NCBI GenBank assembly: GCA_963921425.1
Contig: OY992840.1
Span: 15,664,621 to 15,728,620, forward strand
Direction: 5' to 3'
Length of the DNA stretch: 64,000 bases
Source of the DNA: Dryas octopetala
Taxonomy: Eukaryota; Streptophyta; Magnoliopsida; Rosales; Rosaceae
Below the pieces are notes generated by a model. That model searched no databases and was not told the origin of the DNA. It saw only the letters and a list, made by a program, of their open reading frames with translations. Made by a program: the position numbers and the translations under genes. Of this stretch, positions 49,001-60,739 are shown piece after piece; the first letter of the stretch is position 1; each line of letters begins with the position of its first letter.

Positions 49001-50735
49001 AATGTGAGTTTAATCACAGTTCCTTTTTTTGTGGTCCGTGGATTATTTATTTTGATCTGGTGCATGAGGATGTTCTGATACTTGATACTTGTTGTTTGGA
49101 GTGATTGACAGATTACAAGATGGAGATTCACAAGGGTTCAAGTCATTTTTCACAGAAATTATCGCGTCCATCTCTGATATGAAGTTTTCGAAGGATGGGC
49201 GGCACATCTTAAGTCGTGACTACATGAATCTAAAGGTATCTTATAATAGTTGATTTTTACATTTGGAATTTATATTTTTTTATAAGGAAAAGGCGATTGG
49301 ATGAGATGTTTATAAATTTATGTCCTAAGCAACTTTATGATGACATTTTTTCAAATGATCTTTTGTATGGGTTTGGTGAGACCGGCGTTGCCCTTTTCTG
49401 TAGGTGCAAATTTATTTTGATTGAGGCTTTTGTTTCTTGTTTAGCTCTGGGACATGCATATGGATTCTTCACCGGTTGCAACATACAAGATCCATGAGCA
49501 CCTGCGCCCTAAGGTAAGGAAAAAAAAGAACCTGTTCCAACTCCAAATCGGAGACGTTTTCGTGGATGTATGGAACTGAGTTTCTAATGAATTGATTCTG
49601 TGTGTCATTACCCTATCCATGCAGCAGGCATATGGTATCTTTTGCTTTCACTTGATAAGTTCAAATGTGCAAACTTGCATACCTATCTCCCTACAGCTGA
49701 CAGCTATATTTCCCCACTTGCAGTTACCTGAGTTGTATAATAATGATCACATATTTGATAGATTTGGCTGCTGCTTCAGTGGAGATGGACTTCATTGTGC
49801 AACTGGATCTTATAGGTATACTTTTGACAGGATGTGCTCGTGCATATTAAGTCATGGAAGCCTTATTACCAATTGAAGTTGTGTTTGGCTTGTGTTTGCC
49901 TAATTGTTCAGTTTTAGTGATAACTTTCTCTAATTTTGACTTAGCAACCAAGTGCGCATTTTCTCGCATGGTGACGGAAATGAAGAAGGAACTTCAATAG
50001 AAGCTAGTAAAACTCCTAACAGGTTGGCTCTTCATCCTTCTATTATGTAGTGTAATTCCCTTAAATTGTAATTTGTTGAATTTGTGGAATAGAACCTTAT
50101 AATCAAGTGGGTGGGGTTTTTTTATGGGATAACTTTTTTCTAGCTAGATTATCATACATTGTCAGTCTGCCTTTGATCACTACACACTGTAACGGCACCT
50201 CTATCATTGACCACGACATGAAAGATTTTCTCTATCCCCCCTCCCCCCCCCCAAAACGCAAAAAAATGAAAAAAACGAAATGGTCATGTTGCCCTTATAA
50301 TATGGAAATAACAGTCCTTGAGATTTGGAATTCTATGAAACTGAGTCGACTATCACTTGGAAAATTTACATAATCTTAATGCTCCACCACTGACAGTTCT
50401 AGTTGTTTTCTGAACTTGAAAGCAGGAAGCCACTTCTCCGGACTGCTCCAAGGGCTAGGAGATCATCCTTGAGCAACCTGGCACGAGGATTTTACCGGCA
50501 TGGTTGGGATTTCCAGCTTCATTATGTTTCTGTGCTTTTTCTAGAATAAGTCTGTTTCTGTATGCCAATCATATAACTCATCTGTTCTGGTTTTTCAGGG
50601 CATGAAAATTCAAGCACAGGCGGTGATGAAATTAGTTATGACTTAAGTTCCAAGCTACTACATTTGGCATGGCATCCAGAGACAAACTTGATTGCTAGTG
50701 CTGCTGGGAGTAGCTTGTTCATGTATTATTCATAG
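45884..50735 (+). CDS. PP2A 55-kDa regulatory subunit B (B55, plant B-beta type)
   Basis: Fourteen exons: 45884-45965, 46432-46535, 46778-46873, 47012-47131, 47521-47709, 47820-47911, 48171-48289, 48880-49003, 49112-49235, 49445-49513, 49724-49815, 49945-50022, 50426-50502, 50599-50735. Every junction is GT-AG and in phase, giving 500 residues, the usual plant B55 length. WD40 propeller blades include [63 protein letters not shown] and [20 protein letters not shown]; the family hallmark FQSHEPEFDYLKS spans exons 3 and 4. A plant-specific loop rich in polar residues (exon 5) lies between blades. The protein targets the PP2A catalytic/scaffold dimer to substrates in cytosol and nucleus. A CT microsatellite follows the first exon. 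Confidence 0.95.
45977..46003. repeat. (CT)n microsatellite in B55 intron 1
   Basis: The run starts 12 bases after the first splice donor. Confidence 0.95.
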
Positions 50736-51589
50736 TTTTGTGTACAGTTACACACTGTAAAAGTGATTGTAAAAAGGGTGTCAACTTGTCCTTAAAGTAG
50801 GCAATAGCTTGAATGTCCCAACTCTCCCCCTGTGTCTGGACTGGCACTGTAGGCATAATGCAAGAAAGCCAGTATGATACCACATTTGACAAAATAATTG
50901 TGATTAGACACCACTGCTCTTATGTTCTCGTGGTAGGCCTGGTCTGTTATTGTTAATAGCTTCTCTAATATATTATGGAATACTAAGAATGACCATCATT
51001 TTCCTTATTACTATTATTTTTGTAATTTGTGTAAGACTCTCTCTTTCTTGTACCAATATTGAATTAGCAAATCTCATCCAAATTTTTCCCACTACAGATT
51101 GACCCTTTAATCTTCACCTTGTGAAGTGCCAGACCGATGAAGTATTTAAAGTTTAAAAATTCAAAAAGTTCGGGGTGAAGAAAGGAAAAGATGTAAAAAG
51201 AATGAAGAAATGATTTAAGGGCCACTGGCAAGTGGCAAGGATGCGAGAGTTAATCATGCATTTATTTAAAATTTTCTCACAATTTGATTATTTGGGAAAG
51301 GAGTTGCTCATTTTTGGTTTGAAATTTAGATTATGCTACATGTAGAACAAGTTCTCAATTATGAATTTTAGTTTTTGGCCTATATGCATTCTATGGTAAT
51401 GTTTTTTTGTCTAAATTTCGACCATACATTCAATCGATAATCAATCAATGTAATCAGTGATCTAATTTGGTTAACATTCCATGTCTATACACGTGTCAGC
51501 TGATGTTAAAGCCTGAGTAACCAAAGCCCTTATTCTTTCAGCAAACCAAACAAAAGCAAAAAGAACCAAAGCTCATTTTCTTTTTCAAG
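50736..51589. other. 3' UTR and intergenic region, no gene seen
   Basis: The first 300 bases are likely the B55 3' UTR. The remainder is AT-rich without domain-bearing frames. Confidence 0.6.
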
Positions 51590-51960
51590 CGACACAGAGT
51601 CTCAATTAATGAATTTTAAAATATTTATAAACTCATGCAGATTTTATGAATTTTTATGAAATTTCATGGAATCCATCAAAATCTAAGAGGAAAATGTTAG
51701 AATTCTCATAACTTTTGTTTTTAGTTCAAAATCCATCAAAATTCACCAAAATCCATAACTAAATAAAATCTTTTAAAATCCATGAAAGATAGAATACACC
51801 TAGATTTCTATGAAATCTTTAACATTCTGAATTGAATACACTTGAATTTTTGTGGAATCTTTAAAATTCTGAATTGAATATACCTAGATTTCTATGGATT
51901 TTCAGATTTTTTTTAAAATCCATTAGAATCCTAATTGAATACCCCTCTAACGAACTCTGA
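51590..51960. repeat. MITE-like repeat with internal ~42-bp units
   Basis: GATTTT/AAAATCCAT motifs recur throughout. Units containing TCTGAATTGAATA recur at 51826 and 51868, and the TAGATTTCTATG segment recurs at about 51801 and 51885. On the minus strand the block opens GAGGGGTATTCAATTAGGAT, which suggests a terminal repeat, but the other end matches only weakly. Confidence 0.55.
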
Positions 51961-51999
51961 TAGCTTTTGACAAATGTTAGTGTGTAAACTGCACACATA

Positions 52000-52531
52000 A
52001 TATACCTAGGCCAAAATGCACTTTTGGTCCTTGTACTTTAACAAAAATTTCACTTTGGTCTCGTTCTTTCAATTTTGGAAATTTTAGTTTAGTATTTTCA
52101 TTAAATTTGCAATTAGGTCCAAATAATTAATTAGGTTTAAATTTTTGGCAGAAATATGACGTAACAAAGATATTTTAGACATTTTAAATAACCAATGAGT
52201 GAAACTCATTTAACCAGGTGACGTTGCCCAATCACATTTGGACACATGTATTTTTTCTTAATTATTTAAGTTTTTGTTTTTTCTTTCTTTCTTAATTATA
52301 TTTTATTTAAATTATTTTTTTAAACCGTATTAATCATGAAATGTTTAAAATATTCATTTATATGCAATGTCATGTCATATTTATGTCTAAATAATAACCA
52401 GAGTTAATAGTTTAGACCTAATTATAAACATAATAAAAGTAAAAAATTAAAATTGTTAAAATTAAAAAAATGAGGACTAAAGTGAAAATTTTGTTAAAGA
52501 AGAACTAAAAATATACTTTGCCTAATACCTA
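52000..52531. mobile_element. Non-autonomous element with ~50-bp terminal inverted repeats (Mutator-like)
   Basis: The left end at 52009 (GGCCAAAATGCACTTTTGGT) and the right end at 52522 are inverted copies over about 50 bases: CTTTAACAAAAATTTCACTTTGGTC on the left pairs with GACTAAAGTGAAAATTTTGTTAAAG on the right. Flanks ATATACCTA and TAATACCTA match at 7 of 9, as expected for an aged 9-bp Mutator-type duplication. 514 bp, no coding capacity. Confidence 0.75.
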
Positions 52532-53957
52532 TATGCAATACACGTCACAACTACGATGCAAGAGGATTAGGCTGATTAGCTAGCTAGCCAGACCCAGACC
52601 GACATGCAACTTGCACATTTGTTTATTATTTGGGCAGCTCATGTTCAGACAACACTGCCCCAAAGTCCTTCCTTCTAGGCACCTGGCACCCCCAACCTGC
52701 CCGTTTGCCCGAAATCCTGGCTACAGTTGCCCTAGAAAGACCTCAGATCCTCCATAAAAACCAAAGCGAAGGCTTTCATTTCACATTTCATAGCCACTTT
52801 CGCCTTCCTCCTCTGTTCTTTCTGTTTTTTTCTTTTTTCTCTGCTTATATATATTAGGTTATAGGTTATAGGTTATAGGTTTTCTTTTATCTTCCTTCTG
52901 AAAATATATATATGCTAATTTAGCTTAATGTACTCAACCACTATCAAATGATGGTCATCATCTGTGTCTCTTCATCAGTGGGGTCAACATATTTTGTGAT
53001 CACAATTTTATTCTGTTATTATTTTCTTACATATACACACACACACATATATATATATGTATGTATGTATGTGTATAAGGGGTTACGTGCAAAAATCTTC
53101 CATCCGCATGCAACAGTTGATGGGCAGAGCGGCCATGTTTTGCACAGATTGACTGAAAAATTAAGTACTTTTTGATGTGCTTTAATTAGCTGCTTTCTTT
53201 AAGAGGTTAATGTGATTTATGCAAAGCCCCTTTGGATGTGCCAGCATACATACTTTAACATTTCATTAATTAATTCTAAACTCGTATGGAAATATATGGT
53301 CATGATCATGTATATTACCCCTTTGGTACTTGGTGGCTTTTTGGTTGTAGGAATGGAAACTTTTATCTCTGGGTTAGCTGAAAAGTCAACAATACTAAGA
53401 ATATTTTTCTCAAGAAAAAAACTTTCATGTTCCTATATTGTAGTGATATGGCATTTTGAAGAGAAATAGAGATAAGAAATAAGAGAAAGAAAGAGAGCTA
53501 ATGAGAGAGGGTAGAAATATCATGTGGTATCACACGGAAAATAAGTAAGTTCTTCTCTTTCCTCAAATATCTAGTAAGGAATAAGGATTAAATGGATTGG
53601 ATCAATTCTTTAATTGGTTTTGCTCCACCTTCAATTCTAGTGGTGTTACAAATTTAAGAATCTTCTTAACTTGAGATTTGATAATGAAACTTAAAAAATT
53701 TAAACTAGTAGATGGGAAAGTGAATTAGACTCCAAAAGTGGTTGTTAAAATCATTTACTTTAATAATTATTGTATTTGTAATACAAAATTAAGATCGAAA
53801 ATCAAGTGAAACAAGTATATAAGTGAAACTCAAACAGAGAATCCAGATTTAGATCAAATAGCGATGGCTTACTTTCTAATAAGTAAGCATGGTTTTGCAA
53901 ATTGGTTGTTTTCCATATTAGTCTTAGTCCCAGAACCCAGATGATTGAAAAATTTGA
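52532..53957. other. Intergenic region, no gene identified
   Basis: From about 52560 to 52850 the DNA is less AT-rich and resembles a leader, with CCATAAAAACC followed by CT-rich sequence, but no domain-bearing frame follows. A triplet repeat GGTTATA lies at about 52857-52878. A GTAAGTTCTTCTC segment at about 53550 resembles sequence beside the hairpins at 32055. Confidence 0.45.
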
Positions 53958-54399
53958 TGGTATGTTTACAAATATGTAATCGGAATCAGAATAAAAAATT
54001 AGATTCCAATTACGAATTACTCTTTTGTTTATTAATTATATGGGAATAAAAATATAAGTGGGGCTCACATGAAATTAGAAATTCAACTCCTTATTTTGGA
54101 GGAATTGAATTCTTGGATGGGAGATGGTAATTCAATTCCTTATTTTGGAGGAATTCAATTCCTTATTTTTTTTTCTCATTATACCTTCACATTATTAACT
54201 AGTATATAAAATAATTTATTTAAATTAAGGACATTTTAGTAATCAAATGTTCACATGATATTATTTTTATTCTGATTTCAGATAGTTTAGTAAACAGCTT
54301 CAATGAGAATCCAATTCCTCCTCAATTCAATTCTTTCTCAATTCAATTCTTCATCAATTCAATTCATTCTAATCCGATTACGAATTAGTAAACATGTCA
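53958..54399. mobile_element. MITE, copy 2 of the TGGYATGTTTA family
   Basis: TGGTATGTTTA at the left and TAAACATGTCA at the right form terminal inverted repeats with extended similarity (ATGTAATCGGAAT against CCGATTACGAATTAG reversed). The interior is full of GGAATTG/CAATTCC repeats. It shares structure and words with the element at 29515-29962. 442 bp, non-coding. Confidence 0.75.
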
Positions 54400-55765
54400 T
54401 AAAAGATGCCTAAAAGAAACTTGTCAATTACTTCACGGCCCCACCGAAAGTACATTCAGGCTATTCAGCAATTAGGTCTGGTTTTTAGCGTCAGTTGCCA
54501 AATGGGCTTGAAGTTACAAAAATGGGCCTTCCAATAGCACTTGGTTACCAGGACCCAGTTTTAGAACGGGCCTGTATGGGTTGAGGAGTACATAAGTGCA
54601 GCAGTTTTATATGGACCGATCCACAAGTCAACAAGTCCATCTGGGCTTGTTTGTACTGATTGACCACTTGGGCAACCTGAGCGGCTGATCCTCTGAAAGG
54701 GTTGTGGTCTCAGAATCATAGTCATGCTCATCTTGGTACAATAATTAAAATGTGAATATGTGATACATCTAAGCATATTCAAATATGGGCATTCAAAATT
54801 AAATCCAATCTGTTCAAACCGACCCTCTAATCGAATATGACCAATTTCGATTACTTTAAGGGACTGAATTGGATTTCGAAATTCAAAAACCAACGTGATT
54901 GGATTGGACTGGATTTGATGACTGATTTCTTTGTGCAAATTCAATCCAAATGAGTTGATTTAACTCTTCTTCAGCTTTCTAAATATGTGAAACTAAATAC
55001 TAAAAATTAACGTCTTTGAATAATTGAAGTCTGTATTGCTAGCTAGCTATTTGTTTCGACACAAAAATGCTTGGCTACATAGAGGGCCGAGCATCTAGTC
55101 AAAACACGCCTTGGCGTGTGTGAGGTGCCGAATAGAAAAATGAGTGAATGAAAACTTTAATAAAATAAATTCATTGCGCCAAATAAAAATCCAACTTCTA
55201 AAAAATATTGTGCAATATAAAAAGAACGAGAAAAGTCAGTCTAGATTATTTTCTTGCCTAGATCGACTAGGACTCTGAACAATCAAAATGTAAATAAAAG
55301 AACAACATAAATTTAAAATAAAGCTTATATAATAAGAAATAATACTAAAAAAAATTTAAAGAACAATGAATTCTTGAAAACCCCAAAATACAAGGAAATA
55401 TAACTAAAAATGCCTTGAAAGGCTATGCAAATAAAAATAAATAGAACTTTGGGAAGTAAAAGCCACTAAGCTGATTTAGAAGCAAAAACTTGCTTGCAGA
55501 TTTATATTATTGGTTAAGATGATTTTCACTTTAATGATAAACAGCTGTACATAAGCTAAGTATGAGCTGAAAATGAATTGGGGAGTGAGGACAATAATTT
55601 GAACTCAATAATTATGACCCATTTTGAGAGAGTATAAACCTTATAGCCTATAATAAACCCAATGAAGAGCTCGATCGATCCATACAAAAAAGGGTGGATA
55701 ATATTCGATGGGGTTGGCTTAATTAATTAAGGACACTACTTGGGTCACCATTGGGGGTACTCCAA
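54400..55765. other. Intergenic region, no gene seen
   Basis: A 127-codon minus-strand frame at 54561-54944 covers degenerate GGATTGGATT-rich sequence without a recognisable domain and is judged non-coding. The rest is AT-rich. Confidence 0.55.
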
Positions 55766-56122
55766 GGTCACCCCTCCCCCTAAAATAATAATTTTGGTAA
55801 TATCGGCACATGATCAGAATCGTTCACTTTTTAGATCACCTATTATAGATCATTTATGCAAAAAATCAACTTAATCGGAAATCGTTTGATTATATAATTG
55901 TTGTTGATTAAATACAAAAAATCAACGATTTGGTCAAAAAATCACTTTTTAATTAAAAATCATCAATTTTTTCTACTTAATTGACAACAGTTATATAATC
56001 AAACGATTTCTGATTGATTTGATTTTTTGCAGAGATGATCTATAATAAGTGATATAAAAAGTGAACGATTCCGATCATACGCCTACATTACATAAATTGT
56101 TATTTTGGGGAAGCGGTGACCC
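55766..56122. mobile_element. Foldback MITE with ~148-bp arms
   Basis: The left arm 55766-55913 and right arm 55975-56121 are inverted copies at roughly 80-85% identity. AATCGTTCACTTTTTA, ATTATAGATCAT and AATCGTTTGATTATATAA occur in both. The arms are separated by a 60-base loop and the ends are GGTCACC/GGTGACC. RNA read through it would form a long hairpin. Confidence 0.88.
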
Positions 56123-57220
56123 AAATATTTTCCATTAATTAATGCTTGATGGATCTCCAGGATCCGGGTCCATGTGCTTGCATGTGTTGATTAATTTTGG
56201 TTAACTTAGTTTAGGATCCATCATGCAATGATGCTGGCAGGAATGTTACGTAAGGTGGGTTAGAAGTTAGAAGTTAGAACTTGGAAAAATACACAATAGA
56301 AATAGAAGTAAGTATCTGAGCACACTTCTGAGCAAGCAGCCAAGCACTAAGCAGCAGACTACTACTTTGCTTATTTATATTCCAGAGAGTGAGAGACGAA
56401 CTTACGAATTAGCTAGCTTGGAATTGGGTATCTTTAATCTAGCAATGTGCCCGTGGACAATTTGACCATATTACAATTAAACATGAAATTTACTTTAGAA
56501 TCGAAAAGATAAGCCCTAGCCCTCGTATCCTAATCAGGAATTCGCCTATTAGGTAACCGATACAAAGATGAAAAGAGATTTTTTTTTTTTTTTTTTTTTA
56601 GAGCATGATTAGAGAGCTTCTTACATACAAGCGTACCTTATATATCACTAATTTTATATTATAAATTTGTTTATGTAACCGATATTTTGACTATGTGAGA
56701 ACTGATATGTGTGTTTACCAATTTTTCCTATTGTCTTTTATCTCTCTTCATTTACCATTATATTTACTAATTTGACCTTATCAAAAAAACCCAAAATAAT
56801 AATCCTAATAAAAATCTACCAACCCCAGCAACAGGGATGGAAAGACGAGTTAGTCTATCATGGAGAGTGAAGCACCTCATTGGTGAAGAAACGGGTTCTA
56901 AGTTGATTTGCAGTTTAATACACACCATCGGCGTGTGCTACCAAATAAATTAAGTCTGCATTTCTGTTTCTTTGACCATCCACGTTCTGGGTTTTGAGGA
57001 AATTCACAAAAACAAAAAAAATTGATTTCCATAAACGTGGATTGTGTGTTTGTATTTTGTGTATAAAACCCACCCAGGTCTCCCGGAGCAATGACACAAA
57101 GATTGAAGCTTTAGGCAGTGAAAGTCTGTGAAAATCTTCAAACCCCCAAATTTCTCTGAAACTTATCTTGCAGCAGAACATTGTGTGTTCTTTCAATTTG
57201 CTTTGTGACTTGTTTTCACA
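56123..57220. other. Intergenic region and PAT1 promoter
   Basis: No gene is seen. It contains a T-rich tract at about 56579-56599. The last 200 bases before 57221 are likely the leader of the anthranilate phosphoribosyltransferase gene. Confidence 0.55.
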
Positions 57221-60200
57221 ATGGCTGTGTCTTTGCAGCTCCACTCTCTGACCAGTCTTGCTTCATTGACTCACCGCACCAAGTTCAAGTCCAGAAGCGC
57301 CTGCCGCACGCCTTTGGTTCCCAGCACAAGGCGAAGAAGCTCAACTACGCCTTGTAGTGCTCAGCTCTCTGCTTCGCTCATTGTTTCTGAGAGATCAAAT
57401 TCAAACCCACCAACAGCTTCTTTCAATGAGGTGCCAATTGGATTTCTTTAGTTTTGTTTCTCAGTTGCTTGTGATTTGGTTTTTTTGGGAAAAAACAAGA
57501 ATTGGGTTTGTGAAATTTTGTTCTGGTTTTTGCAGTTGATCGAGTCGTTGATTAATCGTGTGGATTTATCGGAATCGGAAGCCGAAGAGTCATTGGAATT
57601 CTTGCTGAATGATGCTAATGAGGCTTTGATTAGTGCTTTTCTTGTGTTATTGAGAGCCAAAGGAGAGACTTATGAAGAAGTAAGTATTCTTTTAAAAAAC
57701 TAGATAAATAAATTAGCATTTTGAGTTCTGTGATTGCAATTCTATGTGATAAAACATAAAAAAAAGCCTGGTTTTAGCTACTTATATAGAGTACACTTCT
57801 ACCTTTTGTTTGTGAACTATTCTCATCTCCACCACGTTTATGAACTATTGAAAGTAATCCTCCTCGTCTCTGCCTTTTTATGATTAAACAGATTGTAGGA
57901 TTGGCAAGGGCAATGATGAAGCACAGTCTGAAGATAGAAGGCTTAACTGATGCTGTAGACATCGTTGGAACCGGTGGTGACGGCGCCAACACAGTGAACA
58001 TTTCAACAGGGGCTGCAATACTTGCTGCAGCTTGTGGTGCAAAAGTTGCAAAGGTAACATCCATCTTCATTGTTGATGTAATCTTTGTTGTGCTATGTTT
58101 CTTTACTCAATTTATAAATGCTGATGACAATTGTTTGTATTTCAGCAAGGAAATCGTTCAAGTTCGTCTGCATGTGGAAGTGCTGATGTATTAGAAGCTC
58201 TGGAAGTAATTATTGACTTGGACCCTCAGGTTGGTGCATCAGTCATTTGTTTTAACTAGATGGGTTGATGGTACAATGGAGTCTAGTTAGTTCAATCAGT
58301 CTCATGGCTTCCCAGCAGCCTCTCGTGCAGCAAGAGGGGCATGCTGAATGCCATAAACCTAAGCATACTCGAACACATTAATTGACTCTAGTTGTTTAGT
58401 TTAATAGATACAAGAAACTTTACATAAGGTGAATAGCAAAAAATGTTCGCTAAATTGTGAAAAGAGTGTCAAATTTGACCAAACAGATAGTTTATGCAGA
58501 TATTCATTCAATTTGTTATTATTTTTTCTTAAAACAGGAGGTATTGAGATGTGTGAATGAAGTAGGCATTGGTTTTATTATGGGACAAAAATATCATCCT
58601 GCAATGAACGTTGTACGCCCTGTCAGAAAAAAGCTGAAAGTAAAGACCGTGTTCAATATCTTGGGACCCATGTTGAATCCAGCAAGAGTACCTTTTGCTG
58701 TTGTTGGTGTATACAATAAGGACTTAGTAAGTGTTTATTCTTATAATTTTAGGGCTAGTAGAAATATCATCATCTTCACAAAAAATATATAACTTGATGT
58801 TAGCTTTATTTTTTCTTCATTAACCAAATCACAAACATGTAGAAACACGTATTTGTGATATTTGGTATGCTGAATTTGGTGATTTGTTGATACAATGCTT
58901 CAGTTTGTGTAATTGCATTTGTTTAGAAATACCAATACTTTCAATTTGGAAACTTTTGCTTTGAAACAGTTTTCTTAATTTGGGTATGTATTTAAAATAC
59001 ATATATTTATAGAATGATCCAATGAACTTTTGTATTGCTTTTTATGATTTACATATGGGTGACTGTCTGATTTACAGATTTTGAGTAGTTTTCTTTGGCT
59101 CATCATAGATATAGAGTACTTCAGATTGTCTAAATTTAAAATGGACTGTTTCTCAATGCTTATCTTATAGGGAGGTTAGATGGTGATCTATGGGAGACAA
59201 ATTAAGATTAGTCTCCTCTCTCCTGTAATTCAGGCTAAAGATGTAGAACTAAAATGATAAAACAACTATGTTTCATTTCTTTGTTGACTGGGTTTCACTT
59301 CATGTAAATAGATTTAGCATGGCTTGTTTGATGATTATAATGTATGTTTTTTTATCAACACTTTGGTGGACACAAGGTACAGTAGAAGTTTTGAGTTTAC
59401 CTTAAAATTAACTAGTTCCATAAGCATGTGGTTCATTATATTTCTTCATTGGGTAGGTCTTAAAGATGGCTAAAGCACTGCAAAGTTTCGGCATGAAAAG
59501 AGCATTAGTTGTTCACTCAGAGGGCTTGGATGAAATGAGTCCCCTTGGTAAAGTCCCTATCTTTTTATATTAGATTAGGTTTATTTGGAAGTTGTTGTAA
59601 GGCTTTTTACTGCCATCACATAATTCTTTCTTAATTTAATTTTTTTAAAATTTGGTACTTGTGTCTCATTGTGTTTCTAATTTAACATAAATCTTAATGC
59701 ATAATTGATTTGAATCTAGGACCCGGGCATATCCTTGATGTGACTCCTAATAAGATTGAGGAGTTCGCCTTTGATCCATGTGAGAATTTTGTCTCTAGTT
59801 CTCAGCTGTTAATTTGTGTTCTTTTGAAATTTTGGATTCTCTATCATTAACTTGATGCTCCAATATAACCATAATTTTTATTATACAGTGGAGTTTGGAA
59901 TTCCTCGCTGCACCCTAGAGGACTTGCGAGGTGGAGACCCAGAGTACAACTCTGAGGTACTAAAACGTGTATTGTCAGGGGAGAAAGGTTCCGTTGCAGA
60001 TGCATTTGTAAGTTTCCTTGATTCCTTACACAACAACATATCAATGTCATTGCTAACTTCCTACGTTTGACAAATCTATTCATTTCCAAAACTGTTGTCC
60101 AGATCCTAAATGCAGCAGCAGCTCTGTTGGTTAGCGGCCGGGTGAACACCTTGGCTGAAGGAATTTCCTTGGCCCGTGAAACCCAAATTTCAGGGAAAGC

Positions 60201-60353
60201 TATCAAGACTCTTGATCAATGGATATATATCTCCAATGTGAGTGGTCTATTTATAAACTAAACATCTTCAGTTTGTGATTGAAAATATCAATTCCTTTAA
60301 TCTGTTTCGTTTACTGATTGCAGACAATGAAGAGAGATACAATCATTTATTAA
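57221..60353 (+). CDS. PAT1: Anthranilate phosphoribosyltransferase, chloroplast (tryptophan biosynthesis)
   Basis: Ten exons: 57221-57430, 57536-57679, 57892-58053, 58146-58229, 58538-58726, 59457-59547, 59720-59779, 59889-60007, 60103-60237, 60324-60353; all in phase, giving 407 residues. The first exon is a Ser/Thr/Arg-rich transit peptide of about 60-70 residues. The enzyme core carries [18 protein letters not shown] (the phosphoribosyl-pyrophosphate-binding GTGGD), [46 protein letters not shown] and [11 protein letters not shown], all conserved in TrpD. It transfers phosphoribose to anthranilate, the second step from chorismate to tryptophan in the plastid. The last exon encodes only nine residues before the stop. 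All key motifs are intact. Confidence 0.95.
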
Positions 60354-60632
60354 GGATGCCTCCTCACATATGTTTGGTTATCATTTTTTAAGTTATGATG
60401 ATTGAAAGCCATTGTAGAGTTGTCATATTTTGAGAGAACAAGGCAAATAGATCTTTTGTAACTTACTGTGCAATATGACAGAAAAGTGAAATTTTGGAAT
60501 TCATGTATTTTTAGTGGGAACTAGATAGACTAAGAGATAATTCCAACATTCCTCTCCTGTCAACTCGAAAAATCAAGTGTTCTTTTGATTATGGCAAGCA
60601 ATGGAAGCATAAGTTTCAAAAATATGTTTACA

Positions 60633-60667
<35 letters not shown>

Positions 60668-60739
60668 TGTATACATGCCACCCAACAAATATTTAACTCT
60701 CACATTTTTACAGTATGAGATGCATAACATATGCTGATG
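60354..60739. other. Convergent 3' intergenic region
   Basis: Presumed PAT1 3' UTR, followed by a CT repeat and then a CA repeat at about 60634-60666. Nothing else is seen. Confidence 0.6.

Noticed and set aside
52600-53200. Leader-like CT-rich stretch as a gene or microRNA precursor
   Set aside because: No coding frame follows, and I matched none of the common plant microRNA sequences I could recall.
54561-54944. 127-codon minus-strand frame
   Set aside because: It covers degenerate GGATTGGATT-rich repeat-like sequence and has no recognisable domain.
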